Assembly (NCBI GenBank): GCA_030756895.1
Contig: JAVBIX010000009.1
Coordinates: forward strand, 42,839-106,838
DNA length: 64,000 nucleotides
Direction: 5' to 3'
Origin: Synechococcus sp. SP2 MAG
GTDB lineage: Bacteria > Cyanobacteriota > Cyanobacteriia > PCC-6307 > Cyanobiaceae
The notes under the pieces were generated by a model. The model was not told the origin of the DNA. It did not search any database and saw only the letters and a list, made by a program, of their open reading frames with translations. The stretch's first letter is position 1, and each line of letters opens with the position of its first letter. The position numbers were made by a program, and so were the translations under genes. Shown one piece after another: positions 1-12,100 of this stretch.

Positions 1-1538
1 TGGTGCGTCAGTTGGTGATTGCGGCAGCCTTTGGAGTGGGTGCCGCTTATGACGCATACAACTACGCCTACGTCCTTCCTGGCTTCCTATTAATTCTTCT
101 GGGAGGGATCAACGGGCCATTTCATAGCGCCATGGTGAGCGTGCTCAGCCGCCGTCCCAGAGAGGAGGGAGCGCATATTTTGGCCACGTTGAACACGATG
201 GTCAGCGCTCTGCTGCTGCTGGTAACGATCGTTCTCGTGCTGGCAGCTGATCCTCTGATCACGCTGGTTGGCCCTGGTCTTAGTCCGGAGTTGCACCGCA
301 TCGCCGTGGTGCAACTGCAAGTAATGGCTCCGATGGCTTTGTTGGCTGGTCTGATCGGCCTTGGCTTTGGATCGCTCAATGCTGCTGATGAGTTTTGGAT
401 TCCGGCGATTTCGCCGTTGATGTCCAGCCTCGCGCTCATTGTGGGCATCGGTTTGCTCTGGTGGCAGGCGGGCTCTGCGATCTCAACGCCCGCTCTTGCG
501 CTTTGGGGAGGGGTGGTGTTGGCGTTGTCCACCTTGGTGGGAGCGTTTCTGCAATGGCTTCTGCAGCTGCCTGCTCTGATGAAGCAGGGGCTGGTTCAGT
601 TGCGTCTCGCCTGGGATTGGCGCCATCCAGGTGTTCAGGAGGTTTGGCAGGTGATGGGCCCGGCCACCCTGTCGTCGGGAATGCTGCAGATCAACGTGTT
701 TACCGATCTGTTTTTCGCTTCGGGGTTGCTTGGAGCGGCGGCTGGGCTTGGTTACGCCAATTTGTTGGTTCAAACGCCGCTGGGGTTGATTTCCAACGCG
801 TTGTTAGTGCCTCTGTTGCCAACCTTTTCCCGTCTTACGGCTGCGCAAGATCGCCCAGAGCTGATCGCTCGCATCCGTCAGGGCTTGATGTTGTCGACGG
901 CGTCGATGCTTCCCCTTGGCGCCCTATTCCTGGCCCTCGCCACTCCCGTTGTGGCGCTGGTGTACGAGCGGGGTGCCTTCAATCAAGGTGCGGTGGAGCT
1001 CGTGACGGGCTTGTTGATGGCCTATGGACTTGGCATGCCCGCCTATCTCGGCCGAGATGTGTTGGTGCGCGTGTTTTACGCCCTGGGCGACGGCACCACA
1101 CCCTTTCGCCTTTCGGTCATCGGCATTGGCCTCAATGTGGTGTTCGACTGGGCCCTTGTCGGTGGTCCAACGCCTTGGGGTCCGCAACTCCCCTTCAATT
1201 TCGGTGCAGCGGGTTTGGTATTGGCCACCGTCTTGATCAATGTGCTCACCTGCGTCGCCTTGTTGTTGGCCCTTCAGCATCGGCTGAAAGTGTTGCCGTT
1301 AAAACAGTGGGGCCTTGATGGTTTGCGCCTCATGGTTGCTGCCGTAGGCGCTGGGATCGTGGCCTGGGGATTGAGCGAAGGGGTGCGTTGGCCTGTTGAT
1401 CTTGTGGGCCGCCTCCTGCAGGTCGGCCTTTCGGGATCACTGGGGGGTTTGGTGTTTATGGCGTTGGGTCAAGCGTTTGATGTTCAAGAGGTTCGCGAGA
1501 TCAGCCAAGGCCTAACGCGTCGCTTCATTCGTCGCTGA
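1..1538 (+). CDS. murJ: Lipid II flippase MurJ/MviN family protein, 5'-truncated by window edge
   Basis: Long polytopic membrane ORF with MurJ-like motifs (FNFGAAGLVLATVLIN, YERGAFN); starts inside the protein at the window edge. Confidence 0.9.
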   Translation, partial: VRQLVIAAAFGVGAAYDAYNYAYVLPGFLLILLGGINGPFHSAMVSVLSRRPREEGAHILATLNTMVSALLLLVTIVLVLAADPLITLVGPGLSPELHRIAVVQLQVMAPMALLAGLIGLGFGSLNAADEFWIPAISPLMSSLALIVGIGLLWWQAGSAISTPALALWGGVVLALSTLVGAFLQWLLQLPALMKQGLVQLRLAWDWRHPGVQEVWQVMGPATLSSGMLQINVFTDLFFASGLLGAAAGLGYANLLVQTPLGLISNALLVPLLPTFSRLTAAQDRPELIARIRQGLMLSTASMLPLGALFLALATPVVALVYERGAFNQGAVELVTGLLMAYGLGMPAYLGRDVLVRVFYALGDGTTPFRLSVIGIGLNVVFDWALVGGPTPWGPQLPFNFGAAGLVLATVLINVLTCVALLLALQHRLKVLPLKQWGLDGLRLMVAAVGAGIVAWGLSEGVRWPVDLVGRLLQVGLSGSLGGLVFMALGQAFDVQEVREISQGLTRRFIRR

Positions 1539-1803
1539 GACGAACCTCTCTGTCTTCCCGCACCTGGATCGGTAACTCGAGGTGTTGGCGACCGACCAGC
1601 TGGGGCCCTTGTACAGAAAGAATGCGCGCTTCAATTCCAAAGTCGCGAAAGGCGGTTTCCATTTCCTGGATGAGAGCTTTCTCAACCTGTGCTTCGGGAT
1701 CGACAACCTTCCCGATCAAGCGTTCGCCGAGGCGGCCGATCCGTTGCCGGACCACATCGCGGGCATTGGTGACCTCGATGATCAGCACGGCAGAGTCCAA
1801 CAA
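1525..1803 (-). CDS. Conserved cyanobacterial hypothetical protein; probable TTG start (LLDSAVLIIEVTNARDVV...)
   Basis: ORF directly downstream of the DUF3181 stop; plausible TTG codons at 1803/1800 and GTG at 1788; the longer ATG-track ORF overlaps the upstream gene. Confidence 0.5.
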   Translation of the reverse strand: MLDSAVLIIEVTNARDVVRQRIGRLGERLIGKVVDPEAQVEKALIQEMETAFRDFGIEARILSVQGPQLVGRQHLELPIQVREDREVRLSDE

Positions 1804-1813
1804 CGTTTCAACC

Positions 1814-2104
1814 TTATCGGCAGTGTCCTTCGAGAATCTCCTCGAGGTCCGAAAGTTGAGAGGACGGCAACAGACGGGCCATCGGTAATCGTGCATTCCC
1901 TCCACCAATGGGCACTTGAACAGCCTCCAAAGCTTTTCTTGCGGCCACAACCGCGCCTTGGTCGAGCAGCGCGCTGCATTCAATTGCAAGAGCTTCGGCT
2001 AAGCCGGCATCTCCCAAATACAAGTGCCATCCAGCCACCTGGATATAGAGACGGTCCGCCAGGGCTGAAGTGAGGGCGCGTAGATCGGCTGAGTCCAGAG
2101 TCAT
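1814..2104 (-). CDS. DUF3181 family protein
   Basis: 96 aa from internal ATG (MTLDSADLRALTSALADRLYIQVAGWHLYLGDAGLAEAL...) resembling cyanobacterial DUF3181. Confidence 0.7.
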   Translation of the reverse strand: MTLDSADLRALTSALADRLYIQVAGWHLYLGDAGLAEALAIECSALLDQGAVVAARKALEAVQVPIGGGNARLPMARLLPSSQLSDLEEILEGHCR

Positions 2105-2139
2105 CGTTGTGGAGTCGGAGCGGCTGATTGCATGCTGAC

Positions 2140-2397
2140 TCAGCTTTCGTCTGTTGTGTCTTCGTCTTTGCCAGGGCGCAGACGGATCACGACCAGAAGG
2201 TGAACAATCAACACCCCCAGCCAAGCTTCACTCCAAAGGTCGAGATGGCTCCAGGGGTGCCGCATCTCTTGCACAAACCAAAGGCCGCTATTGACAGCGG
2301 CAAATCCCCCGGCGTGAAGGCAGAAATTCACCACCCTGTTGAAATGCCTGTAGGTGGCATTGTTCGGATCGGCGGGTCCGTACCAGCGGAGAGGCAT
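2140..2397 (-). CDS. Small 2TM-like membrane protein, hypothetical
   Basis: 85-aa ORF with two hydrophobic segments, co-directional with the DUF3181 gene. Confidence 0.6.
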   Translation of the reverse strand: MPLRWYGPADPNNATYRHFNRVVNFCLHAGGFAAVNSGLWFVQEMRHPWSHLDLWSEAWLGVLIVHLLVVIRLRPGKDEDTTDES

Positions 2398-2488
2398 GTG
2401 ATGACCCTTATTAATTCGTTGATTTTGACGTGCTGATGTCCGTTGGTTGACGAAGGGTGCCTTGGTACGGTCAGATGGTGACTTCCAA

Positions 2489-2562
2489 GCGCTTGTAGCT
2501 CAGCGGATTAGAGCATCTGACTACGGATCAGAGGGTCGGGAGTTCGAATCTCTCCAGGCGCG
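2489..2562 (+). tRNA. tRNA-Arg (anticodon ACG)
   Basis: Cloverleaf: acceptor GCGCTTG/CAGGCGC fully paired, anticodon loop CTACGGA, T loop GTTCGAATC. Confidence 0.95.
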
Positions 2563-2568
2563 CTTCTG

Positions 2569-2596
2569 AAAACTGCCGATAAGGCAGTTTTTTTTT
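2569..2596 (+). terminator. Rho-independent terminator after tRNA-Arg
   Basis: AAAACTGCC-GATAA-GGCAGTTTT hairpin followed by a T run. Confidence 0.8.
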
Positions 2597-2656
2597 GAAG
2601 ATTCGTGTGCGCGAGGGGCCTATTCCCTACGATTCATGCATTGGTGTTTGAAACGC

Positions 2657-3946
2657 ATGACAGATCGCTCCGCAGCCCCGATTAATGCATCTCTGAAGGC
2701 TGCAGACCCTGCCATTGCTGGTTTGATCGATCAAGAGCAGATGCGTCAGGAGACGCATCTTGAGTTGATTGCATCGGAGAACTTCACCTCCAAGGCGGTG
2801 ATGGAAGCGCAGGGTTCGGTGCTGACGAATAAATACGCCGAGGGGCTGCCCCACAAGCGTTATTACGGCGGCTGCGAGCACGTGGATGCCATCGAAGAAT
2901 TGGCAATCTCAAGAGCGAAGCAACTTTTCGATTCGGCTTGGGCGAATGTTCAGCCCCACAGCGGTGCTCAGGCCAACTTTGCTGTGTTTCTGGCCCTGCT
3001 TCAGCCCGGTGACACGATCCTTGGGATGGATCTCAGCCATGGGGGGCACCTCACCCATGGTTCACCGGTGAATGTGAGTGGCAAGTGGTTCAACGTGGTC
3101 CAGTACGGCGTTGATCAACAGACACAGCGCCTTGATATGGAGGCCATCCGCAAGTTGGCTCTTGAGCACAAGCCCAAGCTGATCATTTGTGGATACTCGG
3201 CCTACCCGCGCTCGATTGACTTCGCTGCGTTTCGCTCCATTGCGGACGAGGTGGGTGCGTACCTGTTGGCAGACATGGCCCATATCGCAGGCCTAGTGGC
3301 TGCTGGAGTGCATGCCAGCCCAGTGCCTCACTGTGATGTTGTCACCACAACCACCCATAAAACCTTGCGCGGCCCCCGTGGGGGCTTGATCCTTTGTCGC
3401 GACGCGGAGTTCGCACGCCGATTTGACAAGGCTGTGTTCCCGGGATCGCAAGGTGGACCGCTTGAACACGTGATTGCAGCCAAGGCCGTGGCTTTCGGCG
3501 AAGCGTTGCAACCCGACTTCAAGACTTACAGCCGTCAGGTTGTTGCCAACGCTCAGGCACTCGCGGCCCGCCTTCAAGAGCGAAAGATTGACGTGGTGAG
3601 TGGTGGTACGGATAACCATGTGGTGCTTCTCGATCTGCGCAGCATCGGGATGACCGGCAAGGTGGCTGATCTTTTGGTGAGTGATGTACACATCACGGCC
3701 AACAAGAACACGGTTCCCTTTGATCCTGAGTCGCCCTTCGTGACGAGTGGTTTGCGTTTGGGAACGGCTGCTCTCACCACCCGCGGCTTCGATGAGAAGG
3801 CCTTCCACGAAGTTGCTGATGTGATCGCTGATCGCCTTCTAAACCCTGAGGATGACGCCATTCAGGCGCGCTGCTTGGAGCGAGTCAGTGATCTCTGCAA
3901 GCGGTTTCCGCTCTATTCACCTGCTCTTGAACCGGCTCTCGCTTGA
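2657..3946 (+). CDS. glyA: Serine hydroxymethyltransferase
   Basis: Strong full-length match ([32 protein letters not shown]); start ATGACAGATCGC. Confidence 0.97.
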   Translation: MTDRSAAPINASLKAADPAIAGLIDQEQMRQETHLELIASENFTSKAVMEAQGSVLTNKYAEGLPHKRYYGGCEHVDAIEELAISRAKQLFDSAWANVQPHSGAQANFAVFLALLQPGDTILGMDLSHGGHLTHGSPVNVSGKWFNVVQYGVDQQTQRLDMEAIRKLALEHKPKLIICGYSAYPRSIDFAAFRSIADEVGAYLLADMAHIAGLVAAGVHASPVPHCDVVTTTTHKTLRGPRGGLILCRDAEFARRFDKAVFPGSQGGPLEHVIAAKAVAFGEALQPDFKTYSRQVVANAQALAARLQERKIDVVSGGTDNHVVLLDLRSIGMTGKVADLLVSDVHITANKNTVPFDPESPFVTSGLRLGTAALTTRGFDEKAFHEVADVIADRLLNPEDDAIQARCLERVSDLCKRFPLYSPALEPALA

Positions 3947-4035
3947 GGGCCTTAATAGCCGTGTCCCGCAGCCTTTTTTTGCCTAAGATTTACGTCTAAA
4001 AGATTCTGTTTGGTGACCTTCCGCCGGAGTTTTCT

Positions 4036-5160
4036 GTGACGTTTGCGAGTACTCCTCTCGCAGTTGCTTCGGCGAGTCTTGTTGTCGCAGCTGTGGTTAC
4101 GACGCTGCTCGTCCCCTTGGTGCGTGGGTTGGGTTTGAGATTAGGTCTCACAGATCAGCCCGATTTGCGCAAACAGCACACCACCCCCATGGTGAGGTTG
4201 GGGGGCATCGCCTTGGTTTTGGGTTTTTGTTTGTCCCTTCTGGTGACTTGGTGGATGGGCGGGTTTGGCATGTTGGCTCCGGCTCGTGACCAGCTCATTT
4301 GGACCACGCTTGCTGGCTCTCTCTGCTTTTTTGTGATCGGACTTGCAGACGATCTATTCGCTCTGTCTCCTTGGCCGCGCTTGGCAGGTCAGGTTGCGGT
4401 TTCGGTGGTTGTTTGGTCCCAGGGCGTCCGTATCGGAGCGATTGATCTGCCCTGGTTAGCCAGTAGCTCAGAAGCTTTGCTGCTTCCTGATCTGCTCAGC
4501 TTGGTCGCCACGGTGATTTGGCTTGTGGGGATTACCAATGCAATCAATTGGCTCGATGGCCTTGATGGTTTAGCCGCAGGTGTTGCTGGAATCGCAGCGG
4601 TTGGCTTGGTTTCAGTGAGTTTTTCGCTCCATCAGTCAGCGGCTGCTTTTCTCGCTGCCGCGTTAGCTGGAAGTTGCCTTGGCTTCCTCCGTCACAACTT
4701 CAATCCAGCCCGCATTTTTATGGGTGATGGCGGATCGTATTTTCTGGGGTTCACCCTGGCCGCCGTGAGCATTGTTGGTCCTGCGAAAGGGCTTACAACG
4801 GTGAGCCTGTTGCTGCCGTTGTTGATTCTTTCGTTGCCCTTGGCTGATATGTCGGCTGTGATTATGGGTCGTCTCAGCGATGGTCACTCCCCCTTTTATC
4901 CAGATCGGCGCCATCTGCATCACCGACTTCTTCGAGCTGGCTTTAGCCATCGACGCACAGTTGTCTTGATCTACGTGTTCACGCAGTGGTTGGCGTCATT
5001 GGCCATGGTTGTGGCCAATGTGGAAATGCGTTTTCTCTGGCTTGGATTGGCTACGGCCATCCTTGTGGCCACGGTTGTGACCATCAATCGTCAGCGTCAT
5101 CTGGAAGCGGCGATTGAACCTTCAGACCTTGAATCTTCAGCCTATGACCGCCATGGCTGA
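4036..5160 (+). CDS. Undecaprenyl-phosphate GlcNAc-1-phosphate transferase family (WecA/MraY-like)
   Basis: Polytopic; motifs [53 protein letters not shown] start. Confidence 0.9.
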   Translation: MTFASTPLAVASASLVVAAVVTTLLVPLVRGLGLRLGLTDQPDLRKQHTTPMVRLGGIALVLGFCLSLLVTWWMGGFGMLAPARDQLIWTTLAGSLCFFVIGLADDLFALSPWPRLAGQVAVSVVVWSQGVRIGAIDLPWLASSSEALLLPDLLSLVATVIWLVGITNAINWLDGLDGLAAGVAGIAAVGLVSVSFSLHQSAAAFLAAALAGSCLGFLRHNFNPARIFMGDGGSYFLGFTLAAVSIVGPAKGLTTVSLLLPLLILSLPLADMSAVIMGRLSDGHSPFYPDRRHLHHRLLRAGFSHRRTVVLIYVFTQWLASLAMVVANVEMRFLWLGLATAILVATVVTINRQRHLEAAIEPSDLESSAYDRHG

Positions 5161-6424
5161 TCGCTCGGACCGCTCTGGTGTTGAGATCCTCTGTGTTGGG
5201 ACGGAGCTGCTGCTTGGCAACATCCTCAACGGCAACGCTCGTTGGCTGTCGGAGGAGCTTGCCTCTCTTGGCCTCCCCCATTTTCGCCAAACCGTTGTGG
5301 GCGATAACCGTGATCGCTTGATTGCCCTGATACAGGAGATCGCGCAACGCTCCAGCGTTTTGATCGTGACTGGTGGGCTTGGACCAACCCCGGATGATCT
5401 CACCACGGAGGCGATTGCAGCTGCGTTTTCTGTTCCTTTGGAAGAGCGAGCCGAGGTTTGGTCTGACATTGAAGAGAAAGCCCGAAGCCGCGGTCGCACC
5501 CCTGGCCCTGAAACCCGTCGCCAGGCGCTCTTGCCTGTTGGTGCTGCGGTTTTATGGAATCCAACGGGAACCGCTCCCGGCATGATCTGGACCCCGGTGC
5601 CTGGATTCACCGTTCTCACGTTTCCGGGAGTGCCCAGTGAGATGAAAGCGATGTGGGAGGCCACGGCCGCGCCCTGGTTCCGGTCGTCTGGGCTCTCCAA
5701 AGGTGTGTTTGTGAGCCGTCTGCTTCATTTCTGGGGAATCGGCGAATCCACGTTGGCTGAACAGGTTGCCGATCTGTTGGAGGGGGGCAACCCCACCGTT
5801 GCTCCCTATGCCGGCCGCGGAGAGGTGAAGCTCAGGATTACGGCCTGCGCTGATGAGCCTTCGAAGGCTTGGCTGCTGGTGGATCAAACCGAGCAGGAGT
5901 TGCGCCAGCGCACGGGCAACCTTTGCTTTGGCGTGGATCAAGATTCGCTTGCCTCTGTTGTTTTGAAGCGGCTGGGGCAGGCAGGCCAAACACTTTCTGT
6001 GGCGGAATCCTGCACGGGTGGAGGGTTAGGCGCTCAGCTCACAGCTGTGCCTGGCGCGTCCTCCGTGATGCTGGGCGGGGTGATCTCCTATGCCAATGCC
6101 ACCAAGCGAGATCTGTTATCCGTGCCTGAACAGCTGCTCGAGCAGCACGGTGCCGTGAGTGCGCCGGTGGCCGAGGCGATGGCGCTGGGTGTTCGTCGTC
6201 TTACCGGATCGGATTGGGCGCTTTCGATTACAGGAATCGCCGGTCCTGATGGCGGAACGCTGGAAAAGCCCGTGGGGTTGGTGTTTGTTGGTGTCGCTGG
6301 GCCCGATGGATGCAGCAGTGAGATGTTGCGCTTGGGTCCTACCCGGGGTCGGGAGTGGATCCGGACCGTTAGCGCTGGTGAGGTTTTGAATTGTCTTCGC
6401 TTGCGCTTGCTGGCTAACTCTTAG
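5144..6424 (+). CDS. cinA: CinA-like competence/damage-inducible protein (nicotinamide-nucleotide amidase family)
   Basis: [42 protein letters not shown]-terminal [10 protein letters not shown]...[10 protein letters not shown]. Confidence 0.95.
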   Translation: MTAMADRSDRSGVEILCVGTELLLGNILNGNARWLSEELASLGLPHFRQTVVGDNRDRLIALIQEIAQRSSVLIVTGGLGPTPDDLTTEAIAAAFSVPLEERAEVWSDIEEKARSRGRTPGPETRRQALLPVGAAVLWNPTGTAPGMIWTPVPGFTVLTFPGVPSEMKAMWEATAAPWFRSSGLSKGVFVSRLLHFWGIGESTLAEQVADLLEGGNPTVAPYAGRGEVKLRITACADEPSKAWLLVDQTEQELRQRTGNLCFGVDQDSLASVVLKRLGQAGQTLSVAESCTGGGLGAQLTAVPGASSVMLGGVISYANATKRDLLSVPEQLLEQHGAVSAPVAEAMALGVRRLTGSDWALSITGIAGPDGGTLEKPVGLVFVGVAGPDGCSSEMLRLGPTRGREWIRTVSAGEVLNCLRLRLLANS

Positions 6425-6515
6425 GGAGAGGGCGAGGAGAAACAGGGCTGTCTGGCGAGATCAAGTGGATTGGATTGAACGCCGTTTGCCTCTAGGGTTT
6501 TGAGTCAATTGTCGA

Positions 6516-7928
6516 GTGGGAATGAGCAGCGGAACCCTATACGACAAAGTTTGGGATCTTCATCGCGTTGCGGAACTCTCTGGTGGCTCTACCCAGCTGT
6601 TGATTGGGTTGCATCTGATCCATGAAGTGACGAGCCCTCAGGCTTTTGTGGCCCTTGAAGACAAGGGGTTGAAGGTGCGTTGTCCGGAGCGAACGGTGGC
6701 GACCGTGGACCACATCGTTCCCACCACCAATCAGGCCAGACCCTTTGCTGATCCATTGGCGGAGGAGATGCTCAGCACCCTGGAGCGCAACTGCAGCAAG
6801 CATCAAATCGTGCTCAATGGGATTGGCAGTGGTCGTCAAGGAATCGTGCATGTGATTGCGCCGGAGCTTGGCTTAACGCAGCCCGGCATGACGGTGGCCT
6901 GCGGGGATTCGCACACGTCAACGCACGGTGCCTTTGGAGCGATTGCCTTTGGTATTGGCACGTCGCAGGTTCGTGATGTGCTCGCAAGCCAAAGCTTGGC
7001 GATGAACAAACTCAAGGTCCGCCGCCTTTGGGTTGACAATCAGCTGAGCCCTGGAGTGTTTGCCAAAGACTTGATCCTGCATGTGATCCGTTCGCTTGGG
7101 GTTAAGGCTGGGGTTGGCCATGCCTATGAGTTCGCCGGACCGGCAATCGATGCTCTTTCGATGGAGGAGCGGATGACCCTCTGCAACATGGCGATTGAGG
7201 GGGGAGCCCGCTGCGGCTACGTCAATCCCGACCAGACAACCTTTGACTATCTCGAGGGTCGTCCTTACGCACCGAGTGGTGAAGCCTGGCATCGAGCGAT
7301 GCGTTGGTGGCGCTCCCTGGCATCGAATGCCGATGCGGTCTTTGACGATGAGCTGCGTTTTGATGCAGCAACGATTGCCCCAACAGTGACCTGGGGGATT
7401 ACCCCCGGTCAGGGGATCGGCGTGGATGAGCAGGTTCCAACGCCTGAGCAACTGGATCCTGCCGATCGCCCGATCGCGGAAGAGGCTTACCGCTACATGG
7501 ATTTAACGCCTGGCCAAGCCATTGCAGGCGTGCCTGTGGATGTCTGCTTTATCGGCAGTTGCACCAATGGTCGCCTGAGTGATCTCAAGGCGGCGGCCGC
7601 TGTGGCACGAGGGAGGCAAGTGGCCGCTGGTATCAAGGCTTTTGTGGTTCCGGGCTCCGAGCAGGTGGCTCGTGCTGCTGAGGCTGAAGGCCTGGACCAA
7701 GTGTTTCGTGATGCGGGATTTGAGTGGCGTGAGCCTGGCTGCTCGATGTGCCTCGCGATGAATCCTGACCGTCTTGAGGGGCGTCAGATCAGTGCGAGCT
7801 CCAGCAACCGCAACTTCAAGGGGCGCCAGGGATCTGCCAGTGGGCGCACGTTGCTGATGAGCCCTGCCATGGTGGCGGCCGCTGCGGTGACTGGTCATGT
7901 CAGCGATGTTCGCTTGCTTGGGGTCTGA
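6516..7928 (+). CDS. leuC: 3-isopropylmalate dehydratase large subunit
   Basis: [50 protein letters not shown] 6516 or ATG 6522 start. Confidence 0.97.
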   Translation: MGMSSGTLYDKVWDLHRVAELSGGSTQLLIGLHLIHEVTSPQAFVALEDKGLKVRCPERTVATVDHIVPTTNQARPFADPLAEEMLSTLERNCSKHQIVLNGIGSGRQGIVHVIAPELGLTQPGMTVACGDSHTSTHGAFGAIAFGIGTSQVRDVLASQSLAMNKLKVRRLWVDNQLSPGVFAKDLILHVIRSLGVKAGVGHAYEFAGPAIDALSMEERMTLCNMAIEGGARCGYVNPDQTTFDYLEGRPYAPSGEAWHRAMRWWRSLASNADAVFDDELRFDAATIAPTVTWGITPGQGIGVDEQVPTPEQLDPADRPIAEEAYRYMDLTPGQAIAGVPVDVCFIGSCTNGRLSDLKAAAAVARGRQVAAGIKAFVVPGSEQVARAAEAEGLDQVFRDAGFEWREPGCSMCLAMNPDRLEGRQISASSSNRNFKGRQGSASGRTLLMSPAMVAAAAVTGHVSDVRLLGV

Positions 7929-8000
7929 TCTGCGGCTGTGGCGGCAGAGTCTCGCGCTCTTTCAGTGTTTTGGTTGCTGTTTTATTTCTCTTGATCCTTC

Positions 8001-8636
8001 ATGACGCAGACCTACGATTTTCCCCACGGCCTGATTACCAAGATTGAAGGCCGCGCCCTGGTCTTGCGGGGTGATGACATCGATACCGACAGGATTATTC
8101 CGGCTCGATTCCTGAAATGCGTGAGCTTTGAAGCGCTCGGCGCTCAGGTCTTCGCTGATGACCGAAAGGAGCTCGAAGGAGGCCATCCCTTTGACCTTCC
8201 TGCGCATCAGGGGGCCACGATTTTGGTGGTGAATGACAACTTTGGTTGTGGCTCGAGTCGTGAGCATGCCCCTCAAGCCTTAATGCGTTGGGGAATCCGC
8301 GCCTTGATTGGGGTGAGTTTTGCGGAAATATTTTATGGCAATTGTTTGGCATTAGGAATCCCTTGTGCCAAGGCCAGTCAGGACCAGGTGCGCGCTTTGC
8401 AAGATGCAATGGCCCAAGACCCTTCAGCAACCTGGACCTTCGACCTGGAGACCTCTAGTTGCAGCAGTGATCTTGGGCATTGGTCGATGGAGGTGGATCC
8501 AGGACCGCGTGACATGCTGCTTTCAGGTCGTTGGGATGCAACGGGGCAGCTTTTGTCTCGGGATGCGGAGCTGCAGAGCACGCTTGATCGGCTTCCTTAC
8601 TTAAACGGGTTCTGCACGAATACGGCAGACACTTGA
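8001..8636 (+). CDS. leuD: 3-isopropylmalate dehydratase small subunit
   Basis: GDDIDTDRIIPARFLK, NFGCGSSREHAPQAL; directly downstream of leuC. Confidence 0.96.
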   Translation: MTQTYDFPHGLITKIEGRALVLRGDDIDTDRIIPARFLKCVSFEALGAQVFADDRKELEGGHPFDLPAHQGATILVVNDNFGCGSSREHAPQALMRWGIRALIGVSFAEIFYGNCLALGIPCAKASQDQVRALQDAMAQDPSATWTFDLETSSCSSDLGHWSMEVDPGPRDMLLSGRWDATGQLLSRDAELQSTLDRLPYLNGFCTNTADT

Positions 8637-8672
8637 TTTAGTGTCTATGAAGGAAGAAGCGGCATCGATGTC

Positions 8673-9164
8673 ATGACATTCCTTCTTAAGCGCATCTGGT
8701 GTGCTTTGGGCTCGATGGCCCTATTGCTGGGCCCCTCGGCCGTTGAGGCAGGCTCCGTGACAGCGATTGTGGTTGAGCCTTTTGGTACCCCTCTTGAACG
8801 CTTGCTTGAGAGTGGTGCTTGTCAGGGATGTGATTTACGCGATGCGGATCTACGCGGTCATCATCTGATCGGGGCTGATTTGCGTGCTGCTGATTTGCGC
8901 GGGGCAAAGCTCAACGGGGTGAATCTTGAAGGTGCCGATTTGAGTGGTGCCAGGCTCGATGGCGCTCGCTTGCAGGGGGCGATGTTGAGCAATGCCGATC
9001 TCTCAGGTACTGATCTCCGCGATGCCGACTTGCGGGATTCGGTTGTGATCAATGCCTATGCGCCTGGCGTGCAAACCGAGGGGATGCAGTTTGCAGGTTC
9101 TGATCTCACCGGAAGTCATTTGATCTACGGCGGTGGTCCTGATGACGAAGCCACAGATTTTTAG
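8673..9164 (+). CDS. Pentapeptide-repeat protein with N-terminal signal-like segment
   Basis: Repeated A(D/N)LXX units (DADLRGHHLIGADLRAADLRGAKLNGVNLEGADLSGARL); hydrophobic N-terminus. Confidence 0.92.
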   Translation: MTFLLKRIWCALGSMALLLGPSAVEAGSVTAIVVEPFGTPLERLLESGACQGCDLRDADLRGHHLIGADLRAADLRGAKLNGVNLEGADLSGARLDGARLQGAMLSNADLSGTDLRDADLRDSVVINAYAPGVQTEGMQFAGSDLTGSHLIYGGGPDDEATDF

Positions 9165-9173
9165 AAAAAGAGT

Positions 9174-12100
9174 TTAAAAGGGGCGGTTGTCGAGCTCGTT
9201 CGAAGGGTTGTAGGGGATGAAGGGCACGCCAGTTCCCGTGAAGTTGAAGTCATTGAGGCGGAATCGGAACCCGCCAATGCCTTGATAGGGGTTGAAGTAG
9301 AAGCCGAAGTCGTAGGCACGACGTTGCCAGCGCAACTCAATGTTTGAATCGAGCACATCACCGTAAAACTCTGAAGCGGGATCAATATTTAAGCCAACGC
9401 CTAAATTGATGATCAAAGGCCCTGCAATCTGCTGTGTAACACCAAGACCCAAGGTTCCAAGGTCAATGGCTTGGTCAAAACTGAACGGACTTGAACCCTG
9501 CTTAAGGGTGCCACCACCAGTGATAGAGAGTTGGGTGTAGTCAAGGAATGGTTTGCTGAACGTACCCAAGGTGAGGCTTGGACCACCACTCAGGCTGATC
9601 GTGGTTTGCCGTTCACCATCACCGTAGGCCGCTAATAATGTGTTGACATTGGCTCTGAATGCCAATCCTGGAACAATCGCTACAGGGGAATAGCGATAAG
9701 CCGCTTGTGGTGTGAGAGGGGCGGGTTTTCCGCGCCAAATTTCATATCTGCTATTCAAAGATCCGTAGAAATTGGCACGCCATAAATCGGTGAGATTCTC
9801 ACTTTCAAATTGTTCGGCTTGATAGTTTCCAGCTCCTAAACGCCAAATGTAGTCATTCGAAATTTTTCCAGCCCTGAAGTTTCCTCTTTGTTCAAGGAAA
9901 CTGCCAAAAGCGGAATAAACATCAGTTTCGCCTAATGATCCGTTGTAGGCCCTGTAGCGGTAAGCGGAAAAGAGCCTGGCCTTGACGTCGCCAAGTAAGG
10001 GAAGATCGATGGACTTTTTCAGCTCACCCCAGAAGCGACTTCCATTGGCGATGTTGTCAGGATTAAAGGTGCTGATATCGGCATTAGCTTCTGCTGTCCA
10101 GCCCCAGATCTCACTGGTCAATTCAGTCTCTAGACCAAATAAATCGCCAGCCGTTGTGGATTGACTGACCTTGTCGCTGTCGATGGAGCTGCCTGGATTG
10201 ACGTAACTTTTGGTTGAGCCATTAACCGCTCGTTGAAGCAAAAGTTGAGGCTGAAGGCTTAATAATGTTTTTTGGTTGAGTTCTATCGGCCTCAATTTGT
10301 TGCCGATAAAGAATCCGTCCCTGTCATCATTATCGATTCCGAACACCCACCGATTTTCAACTTCCTCTTCTTTTGTGATCCGCTGGGTGCGACTAATAGG
10401 AATAGGGAGACGCTCTTCCACAATCAATTGATTGCGAGAAGTCTTAATCAAAACATCGCCGTTGGGCTGTTCCTTCGCAACAACATTCTCGGTGTCGATT
10501 CTGGTTTGTGCTGGTGTGAAGGGGTCGTTCGTGAATCCCATTCGATCCGCTGTCCATCCTTCAGGTGTGAGCGATACCTGGGCTGCTTGGATCCGCCAGC
10601 GGCTGATTTGACCATCAATCAGTTGCGGTTTTCCGTAAGAAGGAAGTTGCTCGGGACGAACCGCGCCATATTTTGCCTCCTCCTCGATGTCTTTATTCGT
10701 TAACCCTTCAAGTTCACCATTGCCCCCTAATGGTCGCTCGATTGTGAACCGTTGTTGAAGCTGGATGCTGCTAATTCTTTGATCGATCATGGCGATCGCT
10801 TGTTCGCGCAGCGCCTCCTGTTCAGCTCGGGACATCCCTGCATAGCGCGACTGGGCTAGCGGTTGAACGGGCTGGACTGCTTGCTTTCCACCTGTGCCGA
10901 GTGTGATTTCTTCGAGCTTTTCGTTCAGGGTGAGCAGGGGCGGTCGGCTGGCGCGATCAGGATCTGGGCAGCCCAAAGGAGGCGGAACCTCGGCGATTTG
11001 GGTTGGAATGGGATCTTCTCCCCAGCGGTAGCGCAATCCGAGCAGGTAGGCATTGCTTCCCTCTTTGACTCCGCTGTAGCTGCCAAACGCACCGGAGCGA
11101 TGGTGAATCCTCCCCACAAATGAGAGCTGATCAGAGACGGAGGCTTCGAGCTCGAAGGCCAAGTAGTTCAGCAGCTGGGTGTAGTTCTCCCGATAAGTGC
11201 GTTCGTAGTTACTCACCGAGGAGTTGAAACTGACTCCTTCCACAAATCCAAAGCTCAGCCAAGGCTGAAGCCAGAGTCGTGCGCCAAGTCCAAGGATGGC
11301 TTCTCCGAACTGTTGTTTTGGTGTATCAGCATTGGGAACAGCCTGGTTGAAGGGTCCACCGGGTTGTTTGAACGCCTGATGGCCGAAAAGATCGGCCTCC
11401 AATTCGAGCGCAAAAGGTCCAGCGCGCCAAATTCGCTTTTGCATGCTTACCCCCAGGAGGTACTCCTCCCGCATGCGCCCGTTGAACAGGAAGGTATCTC
11501 CAAAATTGGAATCAATCATTTGCCCTCCCCACGCGGTTACTGCCCATGGGTGGGGGTGCCAGTCGGGGATCGGCGGCAGCGGCACCGGACAGACCATGCC
11601 TGAATCCGTTGACGTTGATGCGTTTGAGCTTGATCTGCTGGCGTTTGCTACGGGTTCCGGGACTTCCCAGGTGAGCGTTGGCGCTAGCTCTGTCTCCCAG
11701 ATGCCGTCTCCGCTCGGTTGATCACTGATCTGTCCCGCCGTTCTGCCACCTAGCTCCATATCAAGAGCAGTTGGGAATCCAAGGCTTGAGCTCTCGCGGA
11801 CAGGAAGGGTCTGCTTAGACGGTGGTTCAAAAGTCTGGGATGAGGATTGGAAGGCTGCGGACAGCTCATCAAGTTCAAGGACGCCGTAGACGTCTTTGAG
11901 TTCTCCACTGTTTTGAATCAGGCTGTAGCGGAACGTGCTCGCTTGGAAATACTGCGATCCACGACGTAAACGCACACTGCCGCGGGCGTAAAGGGTGTTG
12001 AAGTTGGTGTCAAATTCGATGCGATCGGCCTGAAGCAAACCACCGCGCAGCTCGGCTCGCACGTTGCCTTCAGCTACAAAAACACCCCGGCGAGCATCAA

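Noticed and set aside
395-1318. 307-aa ORF inside murJ in a different frame
   Set aside because: Typical GC-rich shadow ORF within a strong membrane-protein CDS; composition (Arg/Gly/Ser/Trp-rich) is not protein-like.
8821-9060. DNA-level repetition in the pentapeptide-repeat gene as a possible tandem-repeat element
   Set aside because: Explained by the A(D/N)LXX protein repeat; no nucleotide-level exact tandem unit.
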